Assembly (NCBI GenBank): GCA_028288745.1 | Contig: JAQGHX010000126.1 | Coordinates: 1-52,914, forward strand | From: Roseomonas sp. | GTDB taxonomy: Bacteria; Pseudomonadota; Alphaproteobacteria; Acetobacterales; Acetobacteraceae | Direction of reading: 5' to 3' | DNA: 52,914 nt | Part shown: positions 27,310-36,787 of the stretch, in pieces | Layout of the letters: the number at the start of each line of letters is the position of its first letter | Position numbering within the stretch: the first letter of the stretch is position 1 | Program-made: the position numbers and the translations under genes | The notes under the pieces: model-generated | What the model was told of the DNA's origin: nothing | The model's database searches: none | Seen by the model: the letters and a program-made list of their open reading frames with translations, nothing else

Positions 27310-28010
27310 CGATCCTGGCAGCGACCGGCCTGCGGCGGGAGCAGCGCATCCTCGCGGGCCCTGGCGTCCAGGCCATCGCCGGCGGCGGCGATCCCGCGCG
27401 GCTGGAGGCGGCGCTGGATCGGCTGGCCGCCGCCGGGGCGCGCGGCATCATCAGCATCGGCCTTGCCGGGGCGCTGGCGCCGGGCCTGCGCCCGGGCCAT
27501 TGGGTGGTGGCCAGCGCTATCCTCGGCAGCGGCACGCCGCTGCCGGCGGACCCGGCCTGGGCCGCCCGGCTGGCCGCCCGCCTGCCCGGCGCGACCCGGG
27601 GAATGCTGCTCGGCACGGATACGATGGTGGCGGAGGCGGCGCAGAAGGCGGCGCTGCACCGTTCGACCGGCGCGGCGGCCGTGGACATGGAATCGCATGT
27701 CGCGGCACGGGTGGCATGGCGGCACCGCCTGCCCTTCGCCGCCGCCCGGGTGATTTCCGATGCGGCGGACCGCACGCTGCCGCCGGCGGCCCGTGCCGGG
27801 ATGCGGCCGGATGGCGAAATGGACCTGCCCGCCGTGCTGCGCGCCCTTCTCGCCCGCCCATCCCAGCTTCCCGCGCTGATCCGCACGGGGCTGGAGGCGG
27901 AGCGGGGCTTTCGCGCCTTACTCCGCGGCCACCGTGGTCTTGGTGCCGGGCTTGCCGGGCCCGCCGCGGGTGGTGCGGATCTCAGCCAGCTTTTTCTGGA
28001 CATGCCCTGA
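27306..28010 (+). CDS. hpnG: Hopanoid-associated nucleoside phosphorylase HpnG
   Basis: VTILAATGLRREQRILAGPGVQAIAGGGDPARLEAALDRLAAAGARGIISIGLAGALAPGLRPGHWVVAS...VDMESHVAARVAWRHRLPFAAARVISDAAD. Confidence 0.88.
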   Translation: MTILAATGLRREQRILAGPGVQAIAGGGDPARLEAALDRLAAAGARGIISIGLAGALAPGLRPGHWVVASAILGSGTPLPADPAWAARLAARLPGATRGMLLGTDTMVAEAAQKAALHRSTGAAAVDMESHVAARVAWRHRLPFAAARVISDAADRTLPPAARAGMRPDGEMDLPAVLRALLARPSQLPALIRTGLEAERGFRALLRGHRGLGAGLAGPAAGGADLSQLFLDMP

Positions 28011-29081
28011 GAAGACGAATTCCGCCGGGCGCTGATTGTCGAGCGGAATGTCCTCCGCCATGGCGCCCCCGGTGCGGACGCCGCGCAGCGCCACGGCCAT
28101 CGTCTTCAGCGGATGCCGCACCATGTCCTGCACGGCCGAAGCCTCGAAGCCGGAATGCACCATGCAATCGGCGCATTTTTCATAATTGCCGACGCCGTAC
28201 TTGTCCCATTCGGTGTCGTCCATCAATTCGCGAAAGGTCTTCGCGTAACCTTCGCCCAGCAGGTAGCAGGGCTTCTGCCAACCGAAGACGGTGCGCGTCG
28301 GGTTACCCCAGGGCGTGCATTTATAGGCCACGTTCCCGGCCAGGGAGTTCAGGAACATGATGGACTGGCTGAAGGGCCACTGTTTGCCGCCCCTGCTGCG
28401 CGCCAGGATGCCACGGAACAATTCCTTGGTCCGGGTGCGGTTCAGGAAATGCTGCTGGTCCGGCGCCCGCTCATAGGCATAGCCGGGCGACACCGTGATG
28501 CCATCCAGGCCCAGCGTCGTCATGTCGTCGAAGAAATCCGCGACCTGCTCCGGGTCGGCGCCATGGAACAGCGTACAATTGATGCTGACGTGGAAGCCAC
28601 GGGCCTTGGCGAGCCGGATGGCCTCCACCGCCTTGTCATAGACGCCGCGCTGGCAGACCGACTTGTCGTGCATCGCCTCGTTGCCATCCAGGTGGATGGA
28701 CCAGGTGAAGGAATCATGCGGCTTGTAGTCGTCGATCTTCTTGGCCAGCAGCAGCGAATTGGTGCAGAGGATCACGAACTTCTTGCGCGCCAGGCAACCT
28801 TTGACGATCTCCGGCATCTCCCGGTGCAGCAGCGGCTCGCCGCCCGCGATCGAGATGACCGGCGCGCCACATTCGTCGATCGCGGACATGCAATCGTCGT
28901 AGGACAGGCGCTGGTTCAGGATCTCGTCCGGGTAATCGATCTTGCCGCAGCCGGCGCAGGCCAGGTTGCAGCGGAACAGCGGTTCCAGCATCAGCACCAG
29001 CGGATAGCGCTTGCGGCCTGAAAGATGCCGGCGAAGCAGGTAGGCCCCGATCCGGACCGCCTGCATGGCGGGAATTCCCAA
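27918..29081 (-). CDS. hpnH: Adenosyl-hopene transferase HpnH (radical SAM)
   Basis: LEPLFRCNLACAGCGKIDYPDEILNQRLSYDDCMSAIDECGAPVISIAGGEPLLH (CxxxCxxC cluster motif) and long HpnH-type sequence; overlaps the 3' end of hpnG antisense. Confidence 0.95.
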   Translation of the reverse strand: MGIPAMQAVRIGAYLLRRHLSGRKRYPLVLMLEPLFRCNLACAGCGKIDYPDEILNQRLSYDDCMSAIDECGAPVISIAGGEPLLHREMPEIVKGCLARKKFVILCTNSLLLAKKIDDYKPHDSFTWSIHLDGNEAMHDKSVCQRGVYDKAVEAIRLAKARGFHVSINCTLFHGADPEQVADFFDDMTTLGLDGITVSPGYAYERAPDQQHFLNRTRTKELFRGILARSRGGKQWPFSQSIMFLNSLAGNVAYKCTPWGNPTRTVFGWQKPCYLLGEGYAKTFRELMDDTEWDKYGVGNYEKCADCMVHSGFEASAVQDMVRHPLKTMAVALRGVRTGGAMAEDIPLDNQRPAEFVFSGHVQKKLAEIRTTRGGPGKPGTKTTVAAE

Positions 29082-29093
29082 GGCGCTGATCCT

Positions 29094-29381
29094 CTATTGT
29101 GCTGGCGGCACTGACGTCTCGCTGGAAGACGTCCTGAGTTCAGGGGGCAGGCGGAACTCAATATCCTCGCGGATGCCGGGCAACTGGCTGACTTCGATGT
29201 CGTTATGCCGCCGCAGCGCCGCAATGACGTCGAGGATCAATTCCTCCGGGGCCGAGGCGCCGGCCGTCAGCCCCACCGTCTGCACGCCGGCCAGCCAGGC
29301 CGGGTTGACCGCGCTGCCATCGGCGATGGCGCTCGGCGGCAGCGCGACATAGCGGCCCCTGCCCACAAGATTGATATGCAT
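29094..29381 (-). pseudogene. ispH: IspH (HMBPP reductase) C-terminal stub
   Basis: NPAWLAGVQTVGLTAGASAPEELILDVIAALRRHNDIEVSQLPGIREDIEFRLPPELR matches the IspH C-terminus; N-terminal ~2/3 with most cluster-binding residues absent. Confidence 0.75.
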
Positions 29382-29656
29382 CGTGGTCTTTCCAACACAG
29401 GTTTGATGGACGGGGTCCTGCGGGCGGGCGCTGCCACCACGACACTATATGATATTAACAATGAGTCGCAATTTTCAGCGACATCTTAACGGCACATGGC
29501 ATCCGGCCGAGATCCGGCCATGGCGAATGACGCCTGTAACCGGCCATGAATTTGGCCTATCAGAACCCAGGCGCATGGGTGGAATGCCCATCCACAGGGG
29601 CCTCCCCCGAACGGCTATTGCGCTAAAGTCCGGGAAAACGTAACAAAACTGCGAGC

Positions 29657-30763
29657 ATGAGCACCGTGACCTCTTCGAACGAGACCCCGATCAGCCTCAC
29701 CCGGACCCGTGCGCCGCATGCCAGGCCAGCCGATGCCTCGCTGTCCTTTGGTAAAGTCTTCACCGACCACATGTTCCTGATGAACTATGTGGAAGGCAAA
29801 GGCTGGCATGACCCGCGCGTGGTGCCTTATGCGCCCCTGACGATCGACCCCGCCACCTCGGTGCTGCATTACGGCCAGGCGGTGTTCGACGGCCTAAAAG
29901 CCTTTCGCGGCACCGATGGCACGATCCGCCTGTTCCGCGCCCAGCGCCATGCCGAGCGGTTGAACAAATCCTGCGCCGCGCTCTGCATCCCAGAGTTGGA
30001 TGCCGGCCTGGTGCGCCGCTCCTTCGAGGCCATCGTCGCCGCCGATCATGAATGGGTGCCCTCCACCCCCGGCACCTCGCTCTATATCCGGCCGACGGTG
30101 ATCGCGACGGATGTGATGCTGGGCGTCCACCCCGCGCACAGCTACACGTATTTCGTCATCTGCTCGCCGGTCGGCGCCTATTACAAGGAAGGCGTGAAGC
30201 CGGTGCGCATCCTGGCCACCGACAAGCATGTCCGCGCTGTGCAGGGCGGCCTGGGCGAGGCCAAGACAGCGGCGAACTACGCTGCCTCGCTCTCCGCCCA
30301 GCAGGAGGCCGAGCGCCAGGGCTATACCCAGGTGCTGTGGCTGGACGGTGTCGAGCGTCGTTATATCGACGAGGTCGGCACCATGAACATCATGATGCGG
30401 ATCGGCGACGAGGTAATCACCCCGCCGCTGGCCGGCACCATCCTGGACGGCGTGACGCGCAACTCCATCCTGACCCTGCTGCGCGACTGGGGCCTGCGGG
30501 TGTCCGAGCGCCGCATCAGCATCGACGAGGTGATGCAGGCCGGCCGCGACGGCATGCTGCGCGAGATGTGGGGCACCGGCACGGCCGCCGTCGTCTCGCC
30601 GGTGGGCGAGCTTGGCTATAAGGGCGAGAAGATCAGCATCGGCAATGGCCAGACCGGCACGCTGACGAAGAAGCTCTATGACGCGATCATCGCGATCCAG
30701 TACGGCACGGCGCCGGACACGCATGGCTGGACCAGCACGGTGCAGGTGCCTCAGGTCGCCTGA
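29657..30763 (+). CDS. ilvE: Branched-chain amino acid aminotransferase
   Basis: TSVLHYGQAVFDGLKAFRGTDGTIRLFR...GGLGEAKTAANYAASL...EVGTMNIMMRIGDEVITPPLAGTILDGVTRNSIL. Confidence 0.93.
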   Translation: MSTVTSSNETPISLTRTRAPHARPADASLSFGKVFTDHMFLMNYVEGKGWHDPRVVPYAPLTIDPATSVLHYGQAVFDGLKAFRGTDGTIRLFRAQRHAERLNKSCAALCIPELDAGLVRRSFEAIVAADHEWVPSTPGTSLYIRPTVIATDVMLGVHPAHSYTYFVICSPVGAYYKEGVKPVRILATDKHVRAVQGGLGEAKTAANYAASLSAQQEAERQGYTQVLWLDGVERRYIDEVGTMNIMMRIGDEVITPPLAGTILDGVTRNSILTLLRDWGLRVSERRISIDEVMQAGRDGMLREMWGTGTAAVVSPVGELGYKGEKISIGNGQTGTLTKKLYDAIIAIQYGTAPDTHGWTSTVQVPQVA

Positions 30764-30780
30764 ACGCCGGATGCAGGCAG

Positions 30781-30811
30781 GCATGGCCCCTGCCCACGGG
30801 CGGGGCCATGC
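30781..30811. terminator. Strong hairpin downstream of ilvE
   Basis: GCATGGCCCC-tgcccacgggc-GGGGCCATGC, 10-bp perfect arms plus inner GCCC/GGGC. Confidence 0.6.
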
Positions 30812-31037
30812 GGTTGCGCGCCCAGACCAGCTTCAACCCCGCCAGCTTCAACCAGCGGCACGGTGAGAGGCCAGGCGGGACACAGGCGCAATGCGCCCGG
30901 CCGGAAGCTCACGCCAGATCAGGCCGGGAGCGCGCGACCCGATACTCTCGTGGGCCGCCACATCGCGGCTGAAGCCCACAGACCACAATAGTATGCGCGG
31001 CCATCCGGTCATGGCCAGCCACCGCACCCCCACCCGC

Positions 31038-31403
31038 TCAGCCGGGGCGGCCGACCAACCCGATGACCGATTCAACGATCCTCGCCACACTGAACGGCTT
31101 GTCGAACACGGCCGCGAAAAGATGGCGGTTCTGCCGGGCGATGTCGGCCTGCGCGCCACTCATGAGGATGATGGGCAATGCGGTACCCTCCGCGCGGGCC
31201 TTCACGGCGCGCGCGAATTCTAGCCCGTTCATGACGGGCATCATGAAATCAGTGATCACCAGCGCCGGACGGTCACGCTGAAAGGCATCCAGCCCCTTAC
31301 GCCCATTGCTGGCACGGACGACAATGAAGCCTTCGTCCTCCAGAGCGAAGGTCAGGACGTCAGCGATCAGGAACTCGTCATCGACCACCAGGATCGTTGT
31401 CAT
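31038..31403 (-). CDS. Response regulator (single REC domain)
   Basis: TTILVVDDEFLIADVLTFALEDEGFIVVRASNGRKGLDAFQRDRPALVITDFMMPVMNGLEFARAVKA: REC signatures with phosphoacceptor Asp. Confidence 0.93.
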   Translation of the reverse strand: MTTILVVDDEFLIADVLTFALEDEGFIVVRASNGRKGLDAFQRDRPALVITDFMMPVMNGLEFARAVKARAEGTALPIILMSGAQADIARQNRHLFAAVFDKPFSVARIVESVIGLVGRPG

Positions 31404-31431
31404 GCTGCGGACCTGCCTGAACGCTGCGCGA

Positions 31432-32895
31432 TCAGCTCCCGGACGGATGGGTAAAGGTGGTCGTCGCGACCGTCGCCATGTTCTTGACTGCCCTGGTCAG
31501 ATGGATCCCGCGGCTGGTGATCACCAGTTCGCGAACCGACGGGTCGTATTGACTGTCCCGGATTTTGATAACGGACAGGAAACGCCGGAGTTCAGCCTCG
31601 GCCTCGACAAATCGCAGCAGGAAAAGATTGTCGAACAGACTGGACAGTTCCATCGCCGGCGCATGAGCGTTGGTGCCCAACATGTCGCGGATTTCCCACG
31701 TCGCCATCACGGTGGCACCCAGGGCGCGCAATTCGTTGATCAGCGCGGTAAAGAACTCGACATGCCGGCCCGGGTTGGTGGAGGCCCGCGCCATGCCGCC
31801 CAGGCTGTCGATCAGCACGCGGCGGATCTTGCCCTCCCGCACTTGGCGCAGCAGTTGGTGGCCCATCGCGTCCAGCCACAATTCCGTCGTCGGCTGCCAC
31901 TGGACGCGCACCGCGCCGGACCCGATCTTGCCGCGCAGGTCCAGCCCCAACGCCTCCGCCTTGCGCTTCAGCCGTTCCTCGGTCTCATAGAAGCCGAAAT
32001 GCAGGCCGGGCTCCTCCGGTGTGGACTGGGCCAGGAAGTTCAGCCCCAGCGTCGTCTTGCCGCTGCCGGAAGGCCCGATGACGAGTGTCACGGAGGTGCG
32101 CTGCAAGCCACCGCCGATCATGTCGTCCAGGTCCGCCACGCCGCTGGGGATCTGGCTGGTGCCGAAGCTGTCGGCATTCGCGGGCCGTCCCAGCACCGCC
32201 TCCAGCCGCGGGTGGACCACGATGCCGCGACCGGTGATCTGGAACTCGTGCTGCCCGGCCACCGCGCTACTGCCCCGGGTCTTGCGCAGGTTCAGACGGC
32301 GGATGGAACGGCTGCCGATCAGTTCCTCTCCCAGCTCGATCACCCCATCGACCATGGTGTGTTCCGGGCTGCCGTCATCCAGGCGGGAACTGGTCAGGAA
32401 CAGCACGGTGCACCCGGCGAAGGCGGCATGGCCCTGCAGTTCCGCGATGAATTTTTTGGTATCCAGGGGGCTCTCGGCGCGCGAGCGGGCGTTGAGCAGC
32501 CCGTCCACCACCAGCAGCGACGCCTTCTGCCGGACAATCTCTCGCCGCAGCAGCTTGACCACCTCGTCCAGCCCTTCGCTTTCCAGCGTGTCGAAGGCGC
32601 TGACGAACTGCAATTCGTCGCCCACCCGCTCCCGGTCGAAGAAGGTCATGGTGGAGAGGAACTGGAACAACCGCTCATGCGATTCGGAGAGCAGCGTGGC
32701 GAAGAGTACGCGGCCCCCGCCTTTGGCATGATGAAAGGCGATCTGATTGGCGAGGATGGTCTTGCCCGAGCCGGGACGCCCCTGGACGATATAGGAGGCA
32801 CCGGCGACGAAGCCGCCTTCCAAAAGGGTATCAAGACCTTCGATCCCGCTTTGCAGACGTGCAAGTTGTTCCAATGTAGGACGAAGCCTCAACAA
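31432..32895 (-). CDS. KaiC-like double-domain ATPase
   Basis: Two RecA-like modules: SGIEGLDTLLEGGFVAGASYIVQGRPGSGKTILANQ and SGVADLDDMIGGGLQRTSVTLVIGPSGSGKTTLGLNFL. Confidence 0.92.
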   Translation of the reverse strand: MLRLRPTLEQLARLQSGIEGLDTLLEGGFVAGASYIVQGRPGSGKTILANQIAFHHAKGGGRVLFATLLSESHERLFQFLSTMTFFDRERVGDELQFVSAFDTLESEGLDEVVKLLRREIVRQKASLLVVDGLLNARSRAESPLDTKKFIAELQGHAAFAGCTVLFLTSSRLDDGSPEHTMVDGVIELGEELIGSRSIRRLNLRKTRGSSAVAGQHEFQITGRGIVVHPRLEAVLGRPANADSFGTSQIPSGVADLDDMIGGGLQRTSVTLVIGPSGSGKTTLGLNFLAQSTPEEPGLHFGFYETEERLKRKAEALGLDLRGKIGSGAVRVQWQPTTELWLDAMGHQLLRQVREGKIRRVLIDSLGGMARASTNPGRHVEFFTALINELRALGATVMATWEIRDMLGTNAHAPAMELSSLFDNLFLLRFVEAEAELRRFLSVIKIRDSQYDPSVRELVITSRGIHLTRAVKNMATVATTTFTHPSGS

Positions 32896-33025
32896 GAAAG
32901 GGCGAATGAGGTGGCCTGGCGGGATGGCGCACCCTTCTCCTGCACCGATCGGGCGGTGCGGTCAAAGGTCTATCGCTGCCCCCCCGTTATGGCCAGGCCG
33001 CCTCCGGGACCATCCCCCGGCCGGC

Positions 33026-35623
33026 TCAGCTTCCGCGCAGCTGGATGGCGCGTCGCAGCGCCTCCATCACGCTGCCCGAATCATAGGGCTTCGGCAGCAG
33101 GACGGAACGGTCACGCAGGCTCTCGTGCAGGTCCGGGACATGCTGGTAGCCGGTGGCGAAGACCACCGCCATGTCCGGCGCCAGCGCCCGGGCCCGCGCC
33201 GCCAGATCGCTGCCTGACATGCCAGGCAGGCCAATATCGGTCATCAGGATGTCGAAGCCGCCCTGCAGCGCGGCCAGCGCCGCCGGGCCGTCGCTCACCG
33301 CCGTGACCCGGTGGCCGGCCTGCTCCAGGATATCGCGGGTGCCTTCCCGGATCAAAGGGTCGTCCTCGACCAGCAGCACGGCCAGGGCGCCGACTGCCCC
33401 GGCCGTCTCCAACGGGGGCGGCGCGGCGGCGGCCGTGACAGGCCGCGCGCCGGTCGCCGCCGCGCTGTTGCGCTGCGCCTGGTTGGACAGCACGTGGCGG
33501 AACTTCTGTGCCAGCGCCTCCCGCGTGTAGGGCTTGCTCAACAGCTCGACGCCCGCGTCCAGCCGGCCGCCATGGACGATGGAATTCTCGGTATAGCCCG
33601 AGGTGAACAGCACCGCGACGCGCGGCTGCAACTCGCGCGCCCGGCGAACCAGCTCGGTGCTTCGCAACGGCCCGGGCATCACCACGTCGGTGAAGAGCAG
33701 GTCGACCCGCAGTCCGCTTTCCATGATCACCAGCGCGCTTTGGGCATCTCGCGCGCGCAGCACCTTGTACTCAAGCTCCGTCAGCGTCTCGACCACCACG
33801 TCGCGCACCGCGTCGTCATCCTCCACCACCAGCACCGTCTCGATGCCGCCGGTGACTGGACCGCCCGGCGCCTGAGTGGCCTCTTCCTCCGCCTCATGCG
33901 CGCGGGGCAGGTAGAGCTTGATGGTCGTACCGTGGCCGACCTCGCTGTAGATCTTCACGTGGCCGCCGGACTGGTGGACGAAGCCATGCACCATGGACAG
34001 GCCGAGCCCGGTGCCCTTGCCCTCCGGCTTGGTGGTGAAAAAGGGCTCGAACACCTTTTCCATCACGGCCGGGGTCATGCCGCTGCCGGTATCGGTCACC
34101 GCCAGCATCACGTACTGGCCCGGCACGACCTCGGGATGCTCGCGGGCATAGGTGCCATCGAGGATGGCGTTGACGGCCTCGATGGTCAGCCGGCCCTGCC
34201 CGCCCATCGCATCGCGGGCGTTGATGGCCAGGTTGAGCAGCGCGTTCTCCACCTGCCCCGGGTCGACGATGGTGTTCCACAGCCCGGCGGAAATGATGGT
34301 CTCGATCTCGACCTGTTCGCCCAGGCTGCGCCGCAGCATGTCGTCCAGCCCCCGCACGAAGCGGCCGATATTCACCACCCTGGGCTGCAACGGCTGCCGC
34401 CGCCCGAAGGCCAGCAGTTGCGAGGCCAGGCGCGAGCCGCGGTTGACGGCCATCAGCGCGTTCTCGATCCGTCGCGTGGCGCTGGGCTTGCCGGCCAGGT
34501 CGCGCCCCAGCAGCTCCAGGCTGCCATGGATCACCTGCAACAGGTTGTTAAAGTCATGCGCGATACCGCCGGTGAGGTTGCCGATCGCCTCCATCTTCTG
34601 CGCCTGCCGCAGCTTGGCCTCGGTCCGCTGGCGTTCCTGCTGCTCCTCCTCCAACTGGCGCGTGCGCTCCTGCACCCGTGCCTCCAGGTCGCGGGCGCTC
34701 TGGCGCAGCATGTCGCGGGCCCGCACCGTATGCTCGATATCCGTGCAGGTGCCGAGCCAGCGGACCACCTCCCCCGTCGCCTCATCCCGCACCGGCACGG
34801 CGCGGCGCAGGAACCAGCGCGAGGCGCCATCCTGCCGCAGCAGCCGGTACTCGCTCTGGTACCCGGTGCCGGTTTCCACCGCGCGGCGCCAGTTGAGCGC
34901 GGCGCTGTCCTGGTCCTCCGGGTGCACGACGGCCAGCCAGCCGGCCATATCCGTCTGCCCGGGGCGCAGGCCGGTCAGTTCATGCCATCGCTCGTTGAAG
35001 AAATCGTACCGCCCGGCCGCGTCAGCGGTCCAGATCAGTTGCGGCAGCGCGGCGGTCAGGGCCCGGAGCTGCGCCTCGCTATGGCGCAGGGCATTGCTGG
35101 CGGCCTGTCGCCGCTGCTCCAGCAGCACGCGCTGGGTCGTCTCCGTCACCACCGCCAGCACGCCCACCGGCCGGTTCCGCTTGTCCCGCACCGCGCTGTA
35201 ATGCAGGTCCAGCCAGACCTTCTCCGGCGCCTCCCGCAGGTGCAGCTCAAAAGGCTGGTCGGTATAGGACAGCGTCTTCCCCGCCAGCCCCTGCCGCAGC
35301 ACGTTGCGGTTGAAGGCGGCGGCCTCCGGCCAGACATCCACGACGCGGCGGCCGAGCATGGCGGGGTGCTGGCGCGCCCCGAAGGCGGCGTAAGCGTCGT
35401 TGTAGAGCAGCAGCCCGTCGGGGCCCCAGAGCAGTGCCATTGGCAGCGGGGCTTCCAGCACCAGGGCCAGCGTGGCGCGCAGCGTGCCGGACCAGCCCTC
35501 AATGGGCCCCAGCGCGGTGGCCGGCCAGTCGAAATCGCGAATTAGCGCGGCCATGCCGGTGCCGCCGGCGGGAAACCCGGGGCTGGCCGGTGTAGAGGGC
35601 TCGGTATCGTCAGCGGATATCAT
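33026..35623 (-). CDS. Hybrid sensor histidine kinase (PAS domains, HisKA/HATPase, two C-terminal REC domains)
   Basis: EAIGNLTGGIAHDFNNLLQVIHGSLELL (H-box), GTGLGLSMVHGFVHQSGGHVKIYSEVGHGTTIKLYLP, then two REC domains (VLVVEDDDAVRDVV..., VLLVEDDPLIREGT...). Confidence 0.92.
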   Translation of the reverse strand: MISADDTEPSTPASPGFPAGGTGMAALIRDFDWPATALGPIEGWSGTLRATLALVLEAPLPMALLWGPDGLLLYNDAYAAFGARQHPAMLGRRVVDVWPEAAAFNRNVLRQGLAGKTLSYTDQPFELHLREAPEKVWLDLHYSAVRDKRNRPVGVLAVVTETTQRVLLEQRRQAASNALRHSEAQLRALTAALPQLIWTADAAGRYDFFNERWHELTGLRPGQTDMAGWLAVVHPEDQDSAALNWRRAVETGTGYQSEYRLLRQDGASRWFLRRAVPVRDEATGEVVRWLGTCTDIEHTVRARDMLRQSARDLEARVQERTRQLEEEQQERQRTEAKLRQAQKMEAIGNLTGGIAHDFNNLLQVIHGSLELLGRDLAGKPSATRRIENALMAVNRGSRLASQLLAFGRRQPLQPRVVNIGRFVRGLDDMLRRSLGEQVEIETIISAGLWNTIVDPGQVENALLNLAINARDAMGGQGRLTIEAVNAILDGTYAREHPEVVPGQYVMLAVTDTGSGMTPAVMEKVFEPFFTTKPEGKGTGLGLSMVHGFVHQSGGHVKIYSEVGHGTTIKLYLPRAHEAEEEATQAPGGPVTGGIETVLVVEDDDAVRDVVVETLTELEYKVLRARDAQSALVIMESGLRVDLLFTDVVMPGPLRSTELVRRARELQPRVAVLFTSGYTENSIVHGGRLDAGVELLSKPYTREALAQKFRHVLSNQAQRNSAAATGARPVTAAAAPPPLETAGAVGALAVLLVEDDPLIREGTRDILEQAGHRVTAVSDGPAALAALQGGFDILMTDIGLPGMSGSDLAARARALAPDMAVVFATGYQHVPDLHESLRDRSVLLPKPYDSGSVMEALRRAIQLRGS

Positions 35624-35743
35624 ATCAGGTCTCGGCCAGGTCAGTGCGGCGGAGGAGAGCGAAGGCGGCGGGTGGGGTCGTCCGGTCGGTGAAGCACGGG
35701 AATCGGCCGCCATCCAGCGGGCCGCCGGCGCTGATAGCAAAGT

Positions 35744-36679
35744 TCAATGCCCCGGCGCCATATGGAGGCCAAGCTGGTCCACGACCCGTTCCGCGAAGGC
35801 CTCCACCGCGCCGGACCGCGCATGGCCGGCGCGGGCATAGAGGCCCAGTTCGCTGACCACCGGCTTCTGGTTGTGGCGCAACGGCACATGCACCAGCCGG
35901 CCGGCCTCCAGCTCCGCCTCCAGCCCCACCCGCGTCATGAAGGCGACGCCGAGCCCGCCCAGCGCCAATTGCCGCATCAGCTCCACCGAGCCGGCCTCGA
36001 ACTGCCCCTGGGCGCCGAGCCCGGCCTGGTAGAGCAGCGGCTGCAACTGGTCGCGGTTGGCGAAATTCTCCTTCGGCAGCACCAGCGGCAGCCCCGCGCA
36101 ATCGCGCAGCGCCACCCAGGGCCGCCCCGCCAGAGGTGAGTCGGGCCGCATCACGGCGCCCAGCGGCAGGCGCGCCATGGCCAATTGCCGCAACTCCGGC
36201 CGCCGCTTCACCTCGAAGGCCAGGCCGAGATGCGCGTCGCCCGCGATCAGCGCGGCGGGGATGGCGGCGCTGTCCATCAGCGTGGTGCCGATGCTGATGC
36301 GGGGGTGGCTGCGCAGCAGCGCGCCGATCGCGGCGGGGACGATGCGGTGGCAGAAGCCTTCCAGCGTCACCAGTTCCACATGGCCCGCCCGCAGCCCTTC
36401 CAGCGCCTCCAGGTCGAAGCGCACCCGCTCCACGTCCCGCAGCACGGTGACGACGTGGCGCGCCAGCACCTCACCCGCCGCCGTCAGCCGCAGGCCGGTG
36501 GAAAGCCGCTCGAACAAAAGCGTGCCGATCTCGGCCTCCAGTTTCAGGATCTGCCGGTTGACCGCCGAGGAGGCGACGTTCAGCCGCCGCGCCGCCTCGC
36601 GGATGGAGCGCGCGCGGCGGACGGCATCGAAATAATGGATGCCGGCGGCGTGGATCCGGGGGCGGTTTTCCCTTGGCAA
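35744..36679 (-). CDS. LysR family transcriptional regulator
   Basis: HYFDAVRRARSIREAARRLNVASSAVNRQILKLEAEIGTLLFERLSTGLRLTAAGEVLARH. Confidence 0.9.
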   Translation of the reverse strand: MPRENRPRIHAAGIHYFDAVRRARSIREAARRLNVASSAVNRQILKLEAEIGTLLFERLSTGLRLTAAGEVLARHVVTVLRDVERVRFDLEALEGLRAGHVELVTLEGFCHRIVPAAIGALLRSHPRISIGTTLMDSAAIPAALIAGDAHLGLAFEVKRRPELRQLAMARLPLGAVMRPDSPLAGRPWVALRDCAGLPLVLPKENFANRDQLQPLLYQAGLGAQGQFEAGSVELMRQLALGGLGVAFMTRVGLEAELEAGRLVHVPLRHNQKPVVSELGLYARAGHARSGAVEAFAERVVDQLGLHMAPGH

Positions 36680-36695
36680 TCGGTCGTCTCCGTCT

Positions 36696-36712
36696 GATGC
36701 CGAATCGGCATC
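36696..36712. promoter_or_regulatory. 17-bp palindrome in LysR/pyr intergenic region (LysR operator candidate)
   Basis: GATGCCGA-a-TCGGCATC, perfect 8-bp arms, between divergent LysR and pyrK genes. Confidence 0.5.
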
Positions 36713-36787
36713 GGTCTGCGCGCATTCTTCTGCTTTCTAGCGCGGCCGGATCGGCTTAAGCCATGGACTTAAGCCAGAGGTAGCCGG

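Noticed and set aside
31306-33306. 666-aa plus-strand ORF opposite KaiC-like and RR genes
   Set aside because: Antisense shadow of two recognisable genes; composition (Q/H/R/G-rich) not protein-like.
33311-35545. 744-aa plus-strand ORF opposite the hybrid histidine kinase
   Set aside because: Same high-GC shadow effect; no recognisable motifs.
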